In this document: in pieces, positions 32,966 through 43,799 of the stretch
Position numbering within the stretch: the stretch's first letter is position 1
Layout of the letters: each line of letters opens with the position of its first letter
Assembly (NCBI GenBank): GCA_037951165.1
Contig: JBBDHG010000015.1
Location: 6,862,501 to 6,926,500 of the forward strand
DNA from: Lophius americanus
Taxonomy: Eukaryota > Chordata > Actinopteri > Lophiiformes > Lophiidae
DNA: 64,000 bases
Reading direction: 5' to 3'
Notes under the pieces: model-generated
The model's database searches: none
What the model was told of the DNA's origin: nothing
Seen by the model: the letters and a program-made list of their open reading frames with translations, nothing else
Made by a program: the position numbers and the translations under genes

Positions 32966-35040
32966 CCTCAAATCAGAGGGAATGTACAATCAGTACAGAC
33001 CAACCTCCCATCGGTGATTCAAAAGTCACTCTTTTTTTTCTTTCTTATACTTTCCTTTACACTAGCACAATTTGTCTGTCTGCAGTTTTTCAGCTGTGAT
33101 GAAAAAGTTCAGACTTCTCTCTGAAGTGAATGCTGATCTGGTAATGTAATTATAGCTCCATTGCCAGCAGATAATTCTCTCAATTTAGAAAGTCTCGACT
33201 AAAGTAAATAGAAGTGAGGAGAGTCTCTGACAGGCCCTCAACAAAAAAAAGAGAATATTATATTGCTTGGTCTGTAGACTTCAATGGAGGGAGGACTGTC
33301 TCATGGACTGTGTGTGTATGTGTAATGGGTGTTTGTGTGTGTGCTCACACCCACACGCACTTACTCAGAAGGAGGCTTATTAACATGGATACAAATAGTT
33401 TTACTCCTGATATCTCACTGTAGAGACATTTGACAGAGGAGGAACATCTATAATGAAGCCATGTACACCACAGTCTGGGCAATGAGACAGTGAGTTCCAG
33501 AGAGAGAACGCAGGAGAATGTCAGGAATGAAACAAGACGAGGAGCAGTGGCGATCTATTGAAGGAACGGCAGACATCACCGGGAGCCACAGAAGCTATTC
33601 CTGCCTAGTCTAACTTACCAATATTAACACATTTTATCTTCTAGTTTGTTGAACGAGCAACCTAGCAAAACATTTACGGAGGAAAATTGCACAGATAACG
33701 TCAAATACAAGTGACTAATTACCCAGCAACTCTGAGGGGTCAATATGCTACAACTTAAGGAAAGATGCAACGCTGCCAATCGCGTCAAGCGTCATTAACA
33801 GCAAATCCAGCATTGCAGCCATTAGCACGTGGTTGGGAACACAACGGATTAAGGTTTGAGAGCAATAATGTAATGACATCTTATATATGGCAGCAAGCAT
33901 CATAATGAACCTGAGTGGTAAATTATTTGATGATGATGAGTTGTGGAACTTCAAAAGTTGAGTCAATTCCATGTATAGCTGTGGGGTGATGTTTTCTTTG
34001 TACACTGGAAAGTACTGCAGCCCACTCTGCTGCAGCCTTTAATCCCACTTAATCACACTCAGAATGGAAATTGGAGGCATTTTCACCTGAACACCAGCGC
34101 GAATGAGGTCTAACATCAGTGCTGTGGATGCTGTAAAATGAGGATTCCGTGCTGCTGATATGAAACACATTTCTGGTATATCCCCAAAGACCATTTTAGT
34201 GATAAAAAAGTGCTAGTCAGTGCAGTATTTAAGAGAGGACTGGCCATGTGATCTGAAAACCGATGACAAATTCAAATTTCATTCATTAATGTCAGACATA
34301 ATAGCCTACAACAGTATAAATAAGAGCTCAGGTTCAAAAAAGTTGATCCTGATCTGATCCCAGTTTCAAAACTGAGCTGAAACTGCTATCATCCCCTCTC
34401 CACACCGGAGAACACATGAGGGAAATAAAAAGTGGGACAAAATGAAAGGGGAGGGAAGCTACGTAGAAACAGAACGATGGCATGTCGTCAAGGAGACATA
34501 AAGAAATATCCAGGGCTGCTTTCTCACTGCTGGCAAGAGACTCGGCTGCTATTAGCCATCACTTTGGAAGACAGCGCCGTCATTCATTTGCTGCGGATGA
34601 GGGTAAAAAGATTATTATACTGCACTGTGACATCAGAGGACACTCCAGCTTTGATTAATCATCAGTTTTGACGACTTCCGACCGCTCAGCCCCCCTCCTC
34701 TAAAAGAACAAAAAAACAAAGGCTGCTTCTTCTAAACTAAAAAATGCTGAAGAAACTGCCAATTAGAATCACACTCCAACTGTGAGGTGAAACAGTGTTT
34801 TGACTGATAAAGGGTTTTGCAAAGTTACAACAAATGCGTATATTCCTGGACGGAATATGCTGAAACACAATATTTGGTGCTGATGTTCATCTTTATGTTT
34901 GATTGTTTCCAAGCCAGAAATATATTTGAACAAAAACATTCAAACCAACTGAAAGTTGGTTCAAAGTATTTTGATGCATTGCATATGTGGTTTTAAATAT
35001 AAGCCTAAGCATCGCCTGAAGGCTTCATCAGTTATTTACT
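32966..35040. other. Anonymous sequence
   Basis: A GT/CA-rich stretch lies at 33308-33360. The frames at 33748-34005 and 34432-34671 have no recognisable domain. No gene is supported. Confidence 0.45.
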
Positions 35041-35045
35041 CATCA

Positions 35046-35302
35046 GGGGCGGCTGCAGCTCAGTGGGTGGAGCGACCGTCTCCCAATCGGAAGATTGGGC
35101 TCAAATCCCGCCCGGTTTGAATCCCACCGGCGGCTACATGTCGTAGGGGCCTTGAGCAAGATCCTGAAAACCTATCTCCCGGGGGGCTTCAAAGGGCCGC
35201 CCACTGCTCCCTCAGGGATGGGTCAAATGCAGAAAAATAATGTCACTATGTTGTACTGTGTAAGACTGTATTTAATCAATAAAGAATTTCTTCTTCTTTT
35301 TC
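35046..35302 (+). repeat. tRNA-derived SINE, near full length
   Basis: The head reads GCAGCTCAGTGGGTGGAGCG (A-box-like). Two B-box-like blocks follow: GGGCTCAAATCCC near 35097 and GGTTTGAATCC at 35114-35124. The body has CCTTGAGCAAGATCCTGAAA and GGGATGGGTCAAATGCAG. The tail is TATGTTGTACTGTGTAAG, then AATCAATAAAGAATTTCTTC. Such SINEs are transcribed by RNA polymerase III and moved by LINE enzymes. Family members here are 8731-8937, 17738-17935 and 32278-32375. Confidence 0.85.
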
Positions 35303-36100
35303 TAACCGAGGGTCCTTAATTGTTTTGGGCTTCATAACCCCCTGCCTTGTGTTCCAGCAGTAACAGCCCAAGGATCAACCCTCTTGATCCAAAACCACCT
35401 GAATGGAGGACCATCTTCTTTGCTGCACTCAACTTCCCTGTCAGGTGAGGATTAAGATCCGGTAAATCCTCTGCAGCCCACCTCTACCTGCTCATTCAGT
35501 GTCTTCTAGTCTCTGTCCAGGAGCCTCTTCACTAGATTCTGAATGTAGCTTGTTTCTCCTCATCAGTTTCTATAGCGCACTCGAGCATGATCAGTTGTTT
35601 TGTTGCCTCAGTCTGGTTGCAGAGTTGTTCCTAACACAACCTGTAGTAGGAGTTCGTACTCATCCTCTCCGTGCTGCAAACTGTCCCTCCAGAGGTTATA
35701 ATGGTAACTATTCTTGGTTGTGCCCAGTCTTTGCCTGAGTGTCACTAACAAAGTTGTTCAAATGTGCGCCTTGCAGAATGTTTTTTCTCAATGGCATCTA
35801 TCAACTCATTCTGGTGGTCACTAGACGTTTAATTATGGCCTTGCTAAGCAGACTTGAAATCAGCCTGTTGTATGAACAAAAACGGTACCTGCTCATTTTA
35901 CAGTCTTACAGGATGTAGTGTAAGGTAAGAGCAAAAACAAGAATTTTGTTATTGTTAAGCATAATATGGGCTGGACCTAGGAGAATAAGGAGGTATTTAA
36001 GAAGTGTATTTTTTCAGGGAACTGGAGAGGCAATTACGAAAAAGACTATTGTGGTTCCGGGCTGTACCAACACTGGAGGTGTGGCGGCTAAATTTTCATA
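35303..36100. other. Anonymous sequence
   Basis: No supported feature was found. Confidence 0.4.
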
Positions 36101-36104
36101 GCTC

Positions 36105-36400
36105 ATTCAATCCAATTATCCATTTTCTTCCACTTATCTAAAGTTAGTGGTGGTGGCAGCATGGGTATTAAAGATATCCATCTCCCCATCAATACTCTCC
36201 AGCTCATCTCAGGGTATCCTCTGTGATTCCCAGTTCAGAGGAGATATATAATCCCTCTGTTGAGTTCTGGGTCTAACCTGGGATCTCCTCCTGGTTGGAC
36301 GTGCTTGGAGAACCTCCAAATGGTGGCGTCTTCAGGGAGCCTAATCAGATGCCCGTATAACCTCAGAGACTGGGCACCCTTCCGGTGCCAGATATGGGAG
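36105..36400 (-). mobile_element. Rex3-like LINE 3' fragment, minus strand
   Basis: CCAATTATCCATTTTCTTCC followed by ACTTATC is the complement of a GGATAAGTGGAAGAAAATGG-type tail. Next come CTCTCCAGCTCATCTCAGGG, TAATCCCTCTGTTGAGTTCT and CTCCTCCTGGTTGGACGTGC, the reverse complement of the C-terminal coding region (compare 5400-5588). Confidence 0.8.
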
Positions 36401-37735
36401 TGGAGCTTGTCAGCGAGTATGTGATGGTCAGGGCTTTTTTCATGGGGGTCTGCTGAAGAAGCCCAATGGAACCGCCACTCTGCATGGCTGTGTGTTGTGG
36501 CTGGATGCAAAGCAGAAGCTGACTCCTGGCATTTCTTACTGGTCACTCTTCATTCTAATTAATTAATATGAGCATTCAGGTTTTCAGTATGAAAAGGAAA
36601 AAAAAAGAATGTACTAAACCCTAAATAATGAACGCTGTGTCTTTAATCTGAATATGTTCTATGGCTGCTCAGATTATTCCTAGTCAACAGGCATTAACAG
36701 CTGCCATTACTCTCTGTCTCAGCCAATTTTGCAGATAAATTGAGCTGAAGCATCTCTCATCTCAACAGCAGATCTCACCAAGTAATAAAGCCTTCTTCAG
36801 GAGGTCATGAACGCTGCTGCTCCATGATCATCTCCTCAGCTGCAGGGCAACAATCAATCCGCTCAGACCTCTTCTCACACTTTCCCTTCACCCTATTTCT
36901 ATCTCTCCAAATCTCTACCTGCAGGCCTTTTCTTTATCTCTCCAGCACTACTATGCTCCTGACACTATCCCGTTTTGCCTTTTCTATAATAACACTTTTG
37001 ATGGCTTTGTTAATTACAGTGGAATCACAGGGCTCCCTTTTGTCAAATGAACGGAGAGATTGTGAATCTGGTGATAATTGGAGCCGAACCCTCCTGCTGT
37101 TCCTGAATCTGGATTTAAGATAAGGGTAGTAATAGTAAATAAAGTTTTTATTTATTTTGTTCCTTGCATTTAAATTGTTTCTGTAATTCTACAAACAGAC
37201 GCTGGCTGGACTGAGGATGACTTGGCATTAAGTTGATTAAACGCTAAATTTAACAAACTACAAAATTGCATTTTATTGATAGAATTCAGGGACAAATTGA
37301 TAATTTATTCATTTATATACCTAACCCCTGTGCTTCACTTTGTCAGGTTATACTCACATGCTCTTTGAGGATGTAGAATATCCTCTTATCTGATGATAAC
37401 GGTACTATTGATTAGATTAGGATTAAGTAGCTTAATATCAGGATAGAAAGTGCAGCAGTAACTTGATATTGCTAAAAATTGAACCTGTATTAATTAGTTA
37501 GTGCTACGTTCTAAGTTGTTGATATATTTTTAGTAATGACTTACAAAGTCATTACTAAAAATATTTGAAATCTAGTTAATAACCTAATTACAAAGCATTT
37601 ATAAATAAAAATAAATTAAAGTGGCACTTATATTAATATCATATTACACTGTTACAGACTTAATGCTTATACCTAACATCAGTCCCGATATTTACCATAA
37701 AATATTCTTCTTCTTTTTAGGATTTCAAATGATCA
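36401..37735. other. Anonymous sequence with a perfect hairpin
   Basis: It holds no supported gene. The frame at 36824-37123 (99 codons) contains a hydrophobic run but no start context or homology that I recognise. The hairpin at 37524-37564 is listed separately. Confidence 0.45.
37524..37564. repeat. Perfect 19-bp hairpin, 3-nt loop
   Basis: The left arm at 37524-37542 (ATATTTTTAGTAATGACTT) is followed by the loop ACA and the exact reverse complement at 37546-37564. Confidence 0.9.
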
Positions 37736-37737
37736 CT

Positions 37738-38090
37738 GACACGGTGGTATGGTGGCGTAGTGGTTGGGCTGCTGCCTCACAGCAAGAATGTACCGGGTAC
37801 GAATCCAACTCCGCTGGCTTGTCTGTGCGAAGTTTGCTTGTTCTCTCTGTATCTGTGTGTGTTCTCTCTGGGAACTCCCGCTTCCTCCCACTGTCAAAAA
37901 ACATACAATATTGGTGACACTAAAAATTGGAGTGGGTTTGAGTGTGGGTGGTTGTTTGTCTCTATGTGTTGGCCCTCTGAACTGGTGACTCGTGCAAGGT
38001 GTATCCTGCCTCTTCCTCAATGTCAGCTGGAACAGGCTCTAGCCCCCTGCGACCATGAACAGGATAAGTGGTAGATAATGAATTAATTTA
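37738..38090 (+). repeat. tRNA-headed SINE with Rex3/RTE-like tail, near complete
   Basis: The head has GGTGGCGTAGTGGTTGGGCT (A-box-like) and GGTACGAATCC (B-box-like). The body has CGCTTCCTCCCACTGTCAAA, AAACATACAAT and GGTGACACTAAAAATTGGAG. The tail has CAGCTGGAACAGGCTCTAGC and GCGACCATGAACAGGATAAG, then TGGTAGATAATGAA. The last ~21 bp match the end of the Rex3 copy at 5584 at 18 of 21 positions. Several fragments of this family occur in the window. The open frames of 74-104 codons within it are artefacts. Confidence 0.85.
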
Positions 38091-38269
38091 TGATCGCTGG
38101 CGGCCCACATAATTCCTTTGTGGTCCACAAGGATGCCATGACCCACACTCTGGAAACCACTTTAGACTACATGTCTAAAAAAAAGAAAGTGGTTTTTCAA
38201 AAAAAAGTAATTCTGCTCTATCTCACATTGCAAATATCTCAATACATTCTACAGTCCACTACATTTTCT

Positions 38270-38770
38270 GCTGCTTATAAAGGGTTGGTTTGCGGTAGCA
38301 GCAGATCCAGCAGGGCATTCCCAACGTTCCTTTCCCCCCCCAGCTAAGCTCTCCAGCTCATCCCGGGGGATCCCGAGACATTCCCAGGTCCTGTGAGATA
38401 CATAGTCCCTCCAGGGAATTCTAAGTCTAACCCGGGGTCCCCTCCCAGTTTTACGTGCCTGGAAAAACTCCAGAGAAGGCGTACCGGGAGCATCCTAATC
38501 AGATGCTCAAACCACTTCAACTGGCTCCTTTAAACGTGAAAGAGCAGCAGCTCTACTCCAAGCTCACTCCTCGGATCTCCGCGCGTTATCTCTAAGGCGG
38601 AGCCCAGCCTCCCTAAAAGAAAGCTAATTTCAGTAACTTGTATCCTTGACTTCATTCTTGAGGTCACTACCCAGATCCCATGACCAAAGGTGAGGGTTGG
38701 AACATAGATTGGTAAGCTGAAAGCCACAACAGACCTATATAACATCCACAATACTGCTTAACCTGCACCA
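38270..38770 (-). mobile_element. Rex3-like LINE fragment, minus strand
   Basis: CTCTCCAGCTCATCCCGGGG, TAGTCCCTCCAGGGAATTCT, TCAGATGCTCAAACCACTTC, AGCAGCAGCTCTACTCCAAG and TTATCTCTAAGGCGGAGCCC reproduce, on the minus strand, the Rex3 segment from RIQVTEISF-type to the C-terminus (compare 5130-5560). The minus frame at 38530-38751 gives YRSVV, PIYVPTLTFGHGIWVVTSRM and KSRIQVTEISF. Frameshifts are present. Confidence 0.85.
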
Positions 38771-39560
38771 AACTCCCTGTCTATCTCGCGGTTCATCAGA
38801 CTGCAACATATTAATATTACAGAGGAGTGACCTTACAACTCTCAAACCTGTCACTTTGCCTTGTCAACCCAAGGGCAATTTTCATTGCGGTAATTGTAAT
38901 GACTGTGAACATATGGTCGGCCTTTCAGTAACAAAACATGCCTGGCTTCTTAAATTGTAATAATACCCATGTTGTGTACCGACTTGCATTTGCATTTGTG
39001 GTAGATTGCATTTGATGACAGAATGTACACTCAAATAATGTTGAAACCTAATGATTAAGATTTATGTATTTTAATGACATGTAAAGTTTCCATATATGTG
39101 GATTACATAATTTTAACATAAACAAAAAATTAATTAATTAAATACATTTCACATGCAGAATACTAATTTCCTGACAATTACACGTAAACTAATCTCATAA
39201 CTTTTCTACAAAGAAATATATTCAAACCTTCTTCATATTTTTTTAATTATTAAAATTTTGTTCATTGTTTTCCTAATAAACATATTTATGATGATTCTAT
39301 GCAATTTGAATACATACATTTAAGAACATGATTATTTAAAAAAATCTAATAGGTGCAAGTACTAAAAGTTTAACAATGAAATTATTAATTCTTTCGAGTG
39401 TACTGTAAAACGATGAAACAAGCCCTGCCCATATTGACAACGTCACAAAAAGAAACCCTCTTTACTGGGTACGGAATGACCCCTCATAGGGATCATTTGC
39501 AGTATTTTGGCTTCAGTGAAATTTTCTTAGCACAAAATCCTGCATTGGCATAATTAATTT
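38771..39560. other. Anonymous very AT-rich sequence
   Basis: No supported feature was found. Confidence 0.45.
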
Positions 39561-39564
39561 TAGG

Positions 39565-39586
39565 GAATGAATGAATGAATTTATTC

Positions 39587-39684
<98 letters not shown>

Positions 39685-39686
39685 TA
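39565..39686. repeat. (GAAT)n and ~100-bp (TA)n microsatellite
   Basis: Four GAAT units are followed by an almost uninterrupted TA tract from 39587 to about 39686, broken once by an extra AA near 39637. A minus frame through it reads alternating Ile-Tyr and is an artefact. Confidence 0.97.
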
Positions 39687-39689
39687 AGA

Positions 39690-40540
39690 GTTCCTTTCTA
39701 GGAAAGTGATGCTGTTGCTCCACAATCATCTCTGGGTCGTATTGGAAAGGGTTGGGGGCGAAGACGGTAAGTGGCTGTGGTCCCCACCTGGACAACACCG
39801 CTTCCTCGGAACACGGAACGGGTGTAAGCTTTGATCTATAGAGTCAATTTCTAAATATATATAAAAATCTAAAAATACGTCATCACTTCACTAGACGTTG
39901 AAGGCCTCAATACAGGATACAATCTAGAACTTAACCCTGACTTAATTTTACACACTGGGGCTTTATATGTCATTGAACAGGCTGGCAAGTGTGGAAATGG
40001 TTGGTTTATAGAGAGAGAAAGTTCCGGAAATCAGGAGGACTTGTATTCTGTCAACTCAGGTCATAGTTTGTTTCTCAAACTATCCTGTCATTAACACCTC
40101 TCACTAATGCTCATTTTTTTATTCTCCAACCTTCATGGTAAAATTGAATTAAAACAAAAAATAATCAAATAAAGTTCTAGTTCATGACTTTATAGCGCCA
40201 AATCAAAGACACAGAAAGAACTGGTCTGGATCATACTGTTTATTCCACAGAAACCCATTGAGCAACAACATGAAGTCAGTGTTGAGAGAAACATACTACT
40301 TGATCAGATCAGGTCAGATCAGATGGACTCACGGTCTGGCCTCATTTAAATTCAGTACCGGGTAAGAATAAGGCCAAATAAAGGCCGACCACAGCCTCTA
40401 CATTTGAAGCTCAATAATGCTCATGTGTTTTATGTAGCGCTTTTTCTGTATACAGCAAACTCACAGACATCGGGTTACTTCAACTACAACGACAACGACT
40501 TCAACAAAGAGAAAATTATTAAATTTAACCCCCAATTGTT
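39690..40540. other. Anonymous sequence
   Basis: It contains no supported gene. The right end may be the 3' flank of the candidate exon at 40839-41063. Confidence 0.4.
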
Positions 40541-40544
40541 CCTC

Positions 40545-40560
40545 AGTTTATTTCTGTGCT
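40545..40560 (-). promoter_or_regulatory. Possible poly(A) signal for the candidate exon
   Basis: The reverse complement of CAGTTTATTTCTG contains AATAAA and is followed on the minus strand by a GT-rich region. It is meaningful only if the exon at 40839-41063 is real. Confidence 0.25.
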
Positions 40561-40838
40561 TCTTTACTCCGAGGATGTCTCATTAGATTGAGTCACATCA
40601 GTTTGTTGTACTTGTGGCTGACACGTTCATGCCATCAGTATGCACATTGGCTGCCTCGTACATCTATGGTAGACATAGTGTTTTCAAATACATCACTCAG
40701 TTTTTCAAGGTCTCGTTCCATAATTTATGACCCCCTACCTTCTGGCGCTGACCCAGCAGGTGTCCCGATATGTCGCATATACCTCTGCATATGTAGAATA
40801 AACACTACGAGATGAGCTGCATGCCTTCCACTCTTCAT

Positions 40839-41063
40839 TTAATTTGTTTCACGTTGCTCACCAGTTGACTGTTCTGCACCTTCTTCAAACTCGGTGGAAA
40901 TATTTGAAATGCCAGCATTCCTTAGGATGACATTCACTGGCATCTCTGAGGAAATGTAAGATAATCTCACAGTATCTTCACCTTGTATCATTCTGAGAAC
41001 AAACTGAAGTCTCAAAGTCCCCATTACTGTTCCGTCCTTTACTTTGTAGCTTTGTAGTAGACA
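40839..41063 (-). CDS. Candidate terminal coding exon, identity unknown
   Basis: On the minus strand a pyrimidine-rich tract (TTTTAGGTCCTTCCGTGTTA, then GCAG) precedes an open segment of 74 codons ending in TAA. The product runs KVKDGTVMGTLRLQFVLRMI, then QGEDTVRLSYISSEMPVNVI, and closes with an acidic, Glu/Gln-rich tail (STEFEEGAEQSTGEQRETN). The alternation of hydrophobic and polar residues in the first two thirds suggests beta strands, and the composition differs from chance frames nearby. About 290 bp after the stop the minus strand has GAAATAAACTGAGG, containing AATAAA, followed by GTTGTCGTTGTAGTTG, a GT-rich stretch of the kind found after cleavage sites. I recognise no family and found no upstream exon. 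It could be a retained fragment or chance. Confidence 0.33.
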   Translation of the reverse strand, partial: CLLQSYKVKDGTVMGTLRLQFVLRMIQGEDTVRLSYISSEMPVNVILRNAGISNISTEFEEGAEQSTGEQRETN

Positions 41064-41069
41064 CTGCTA

Positions 41070-41890
41070 ACACGGAAGGACCTAAAATCTATGAAAAATC
41101 AAAAATCAGTACACATGCGATAACTTGGTAGGTCATGTTAATAATGTTAGACCTCTGTTAATGCAGAATAAATTGCTTTTAAACAGTATCTAACCTTTGT
41201 GTTGGCTTCCCATTGAGCTTTCTTTTGGCTTTGCTTTGGCTTTTTATAAACAATAAAGTATAGATTCTGTTTTTTTGTCAACTTTCAAATGTTCAAAATT
41301 TAAATTAAGTTTTTTTTAATGTTTGCTTAGACCAAGCCATTTTTTTCCGTACATAGGTCTGGAAAGGGATTCCGTGTTTTAAGTTGTTATTGTGTTTTGA
41401 GAGATGGAAGGTCATACATATGATATGGAACAAGAAAAAGCAACGGAGGGCCGAGCCTTGCTGTCAAACAAAACATGAAGACGCATGAAACGTTTGGATG
41501 TAAATTGAGTGGTCTGGCAGCTCGGAGGATTCAACTTGGCTCAGTGCCACCAGCTTCCTTCCCAGTAGCTGCACAGGGATGGAGGCGGGTGAATTGGTTG
41601 TAAGCTTCATAGCGCAACATTGCCATCTGGACCTGACCGCTTCCTGGGATCGTTGCCTGAGAGCGCACAATTTCTTTTCTTGGAGGGTGATCACTCCAGA
41701 ACTTGTGAGTTAATTTCAGCAGGTAAAGTGGACGGACCTCACAAAAACGAATTTAAGTCAAATTCTTTCCTTCTCATCGTCAAGTTCCACCCTTCATACA
41801 TACAACCTACAAGTATTTTATGGTCAATAAACCAAATTGGTAGGAAATCAAACTCCGTTTCTGAATGAAAGAAAACAGAAACTGTGAATC
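41070..41890. other. Anonymous sequence
   Basis: A minus frame at 41464-41694 has no recognisable domain. No gene is supported. Confidence 0.4.
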
Positions 41891-41893
41891 CTT

Positions 41894-41910
41894 GGGGGGG
41901 GGGGGGGGGG
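41894..41910 (+). repeat. G17 homopolymer
   Basis: This is an uninterrupted run of 17 G, with potential to form a G-quadruplex. Its length may be a sequencing or assembly estimate. Confidence 0.95.
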
Positions 41911-41984
41911 TAACCACAGCAGATAACCTGTTTCCACCCAAAGGTTGGTACCCCGTGGGCTAACTTTACCAGTGACATTATTTG

Positions 41985-42150
41985 TTGAACAGGCCCTCAA
42001 TCAATCTGGTTTGGAAATCAATTTTGTTTTCCGCATAATAATTTGCCATAAGTTTTATGCTGGATGCCCTTCCTGATTCAATCCTCCCCATTAATCCGGG
42101 CTTGGAACCGGCTCTAGCGGTACACTGGCTGGTGACCACTTTGTTGCTGG
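41985..42150 (+). repeat. Dispersed fish repeat, unclassified (copy 2)
   Basis: GCCATAAGTTTTATGCTGGA, TGCCCTTCCTGATTCAATCC and TCCGGGCTTGGAACCGGC align with the blocks at 25366-25470 and extend further. Confidence 0.6.
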
Positions 42151-43375
42151 GTAAATCTACAGACGTGGTTGTAAGGGATGTGAAGATTACAAGTTTTATG
42201 TGTTCGATATTCTTGTAAAATTCTAAATGGAAAGTGAGCCGAGTCTGAACTCGGGAGATAAATCCTCTATGTAAGATCAAATAAGCTCCAAGTTAGAGGG
42301 CAGAAAAAGTTCTGCATTAATAAACCCACCATAATGAATTGGCTTAATTTATTTCAAAGAGACACGGAAATAGACTTGGAATATCTTACCTTTGTTCTGT
42401 CACAAAAAAAGAGATCAGACCTGCGCTGGCTCGTCTTTCAGGCAGTCTGAGCCTGATCATCCTTCAGAAATTAGGCTGTTTTTATTCCTGGAGAAGTGCT
42501 TTAAATCACAAATGAGTCTTGATGAGTGGGAGATGTATTAAATTTTGATCTCCATGGTTGTATTATTTAACGTGAGCAGCGAGCTCACCTTCCTTTGATG
42601 TTTTGCCTTTCAATATCCCCAAGGAAGAATGCTGTTTATTTCAAGGTATTTTCCAAAGAATGTGCTGCAGCGAAAATAAATTGCATTATAACACTCAAAG
42701 CTTTGGCCGCTTAAGAATGAGGTAGTAGCTCCAAATGAAACCCCAGAGCTTCGGACTCAGGTGGTTACCCAACAATTCTTTGAATAGAGCTGAAATACGT
42801 ATATTCATATACACACTGTTAAATTGGCTGGCTAAAAAAACAAAACTTTTTAGTTATTTCAGTAACCCGGTGCTGGGTCTAAAAGGGACCAACTCATCAA
42901 CGTGTTATTATATCACCAAAAACTCTGGTATATAATGGAACCAATATTGCCGCCACCGACAATGCCACGTCTTCCACCACCACCAATCCTTTGTGTAAAC
43001 ATGAAAACTCAAAACTATTTCATTGATCATTTTGAGATTTTAAATCCTCATAAACTTTAGTCAAAGGAAGAACTTGATTAATTTTGGTAAAGGTCAAGAT
43101 TATATTTCTAACACTAGTGGGAGCTTTATCTCCAAAGGTTTTCAGGCCATAATTTCTCGAAGAAGATCTATATATTAATTATCATATTTGACTCTATTTG
43201 TTCATATTTTACTCACTAGGAAGGCTTTTTTTAATTTAGTTAAATATCTAAAAAAAAATCTCTTGTATCGTTTATAATAATAATAATAATATTGATATAA
43301 TAATAAACAATATATATGTGTTGGTATCAAATTAATTAATTAATTTTATCAATTTTATACCAAAATTTGAAAAAA
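42151..43375. other. Anonymous sequence
   Basis: It holds a small dispersed similarity to 28850-29045 (43060-43130), an imperfect TAATAATAA tract at 43274-43310, and no supported gene. Confidence 0.4.
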
Positions 43376-43379
43376 AAAG

Positions 43380-43792
43380 GTCAACGAGCCCGGGTTCGGT
43401 CCATCAGACCTATACCGGTGGACGACCTGAAGGAAGGGCCAGAGCCAGGCAGCCCCAGAGTGACCACTCTGGGGGTTGAGGAGGAGTTCGCCCGTGAAGG
43501 CCAACCCGATCACGAAGAGCCCGACAAACTGGGGACCAGAGACTCGGGACTCTGGGGAACTGGAGACCAGAGAGTCGGGACCTGGGGAACTGGAGACCCC
43601 AGAGCTGGAGTGAGGGTCACTGGATACCCCAGAGCAAGAGTCTGGGTCACTGGGGAGCACAGATCTAGAGACGGGTTCACAGGGAACCGACCGTTCGGGA
43701 TCAGGATCTGGGACCGGAGAACTGGGGGGCGAAGTCACTGAGGGAATCGGGAGAGAAGTCGTGGGAGGAGATTCCCTCAGTGGAATTAACAA
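43380..43792 (-). other. GC-rich 30-bp minisatellite with long open frames on both strands
   Basis: Against AT-rich flanks this block is strikingly GC-rich. Units of about 30 bp beginning GGGGAACTGGAGACC or close variants repeat about five times between 43525 and 43680. The minus frame (43355-43792, 145 codons) reads them as 10-residue repeats: SDPDSCSGVS, SDPHSSSGVS, SSPGPDSLVS, SSPESRVSGP. These are preceded by a Pro/Ser-rich stretch and followed by a hydrophobic FVGLFVIGLAFTGELLL. A plus frame of 124 codons is open too, which is expected when units are a multiple of three. No known domain is recognised. It may be the variable region of a transposon or gene, or a non-coding minisatellite. 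Confidence 0.5.
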
Positions 43793-43799
43793 TTTTTCT

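Noticed and set aside
34432..34690. Possible conserved non-coding element (GC-balanced, with TTAATCATCAG)
   Set aside because: Conservation cannot be judged from one sequence; a multi-species alignment would decide.
35046..35124. Possible functional tRNA gene
   Set aside because: The head is tRNA-like but cannot form a full cloverleaf with an acceptor stem, and it is continuous with a SINE body and tail.
37524..37564. Hairpin as a transcription terminator
   Set aside because: This appears to be vertebrate nuclear DNA, with no adjacent bacterial-type gene or U-tract context.
37733..38074. Overlapping 74-104-residue frames on both strands
   Set aside because: They lie wholly inside a SINE copy.
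39493..39798. 101-residue minus-strand frame with a long Ile-Tyr alternation
   Set aside because: It is translation of the (TA)n microsatellite and has no coding value.
41464..41694. Minus frame considered as an exon upstream of the candidate at 40839
   Set aside because: The best-looking peptide switches frames, and no acceptor/donor pair frames it convincingly.
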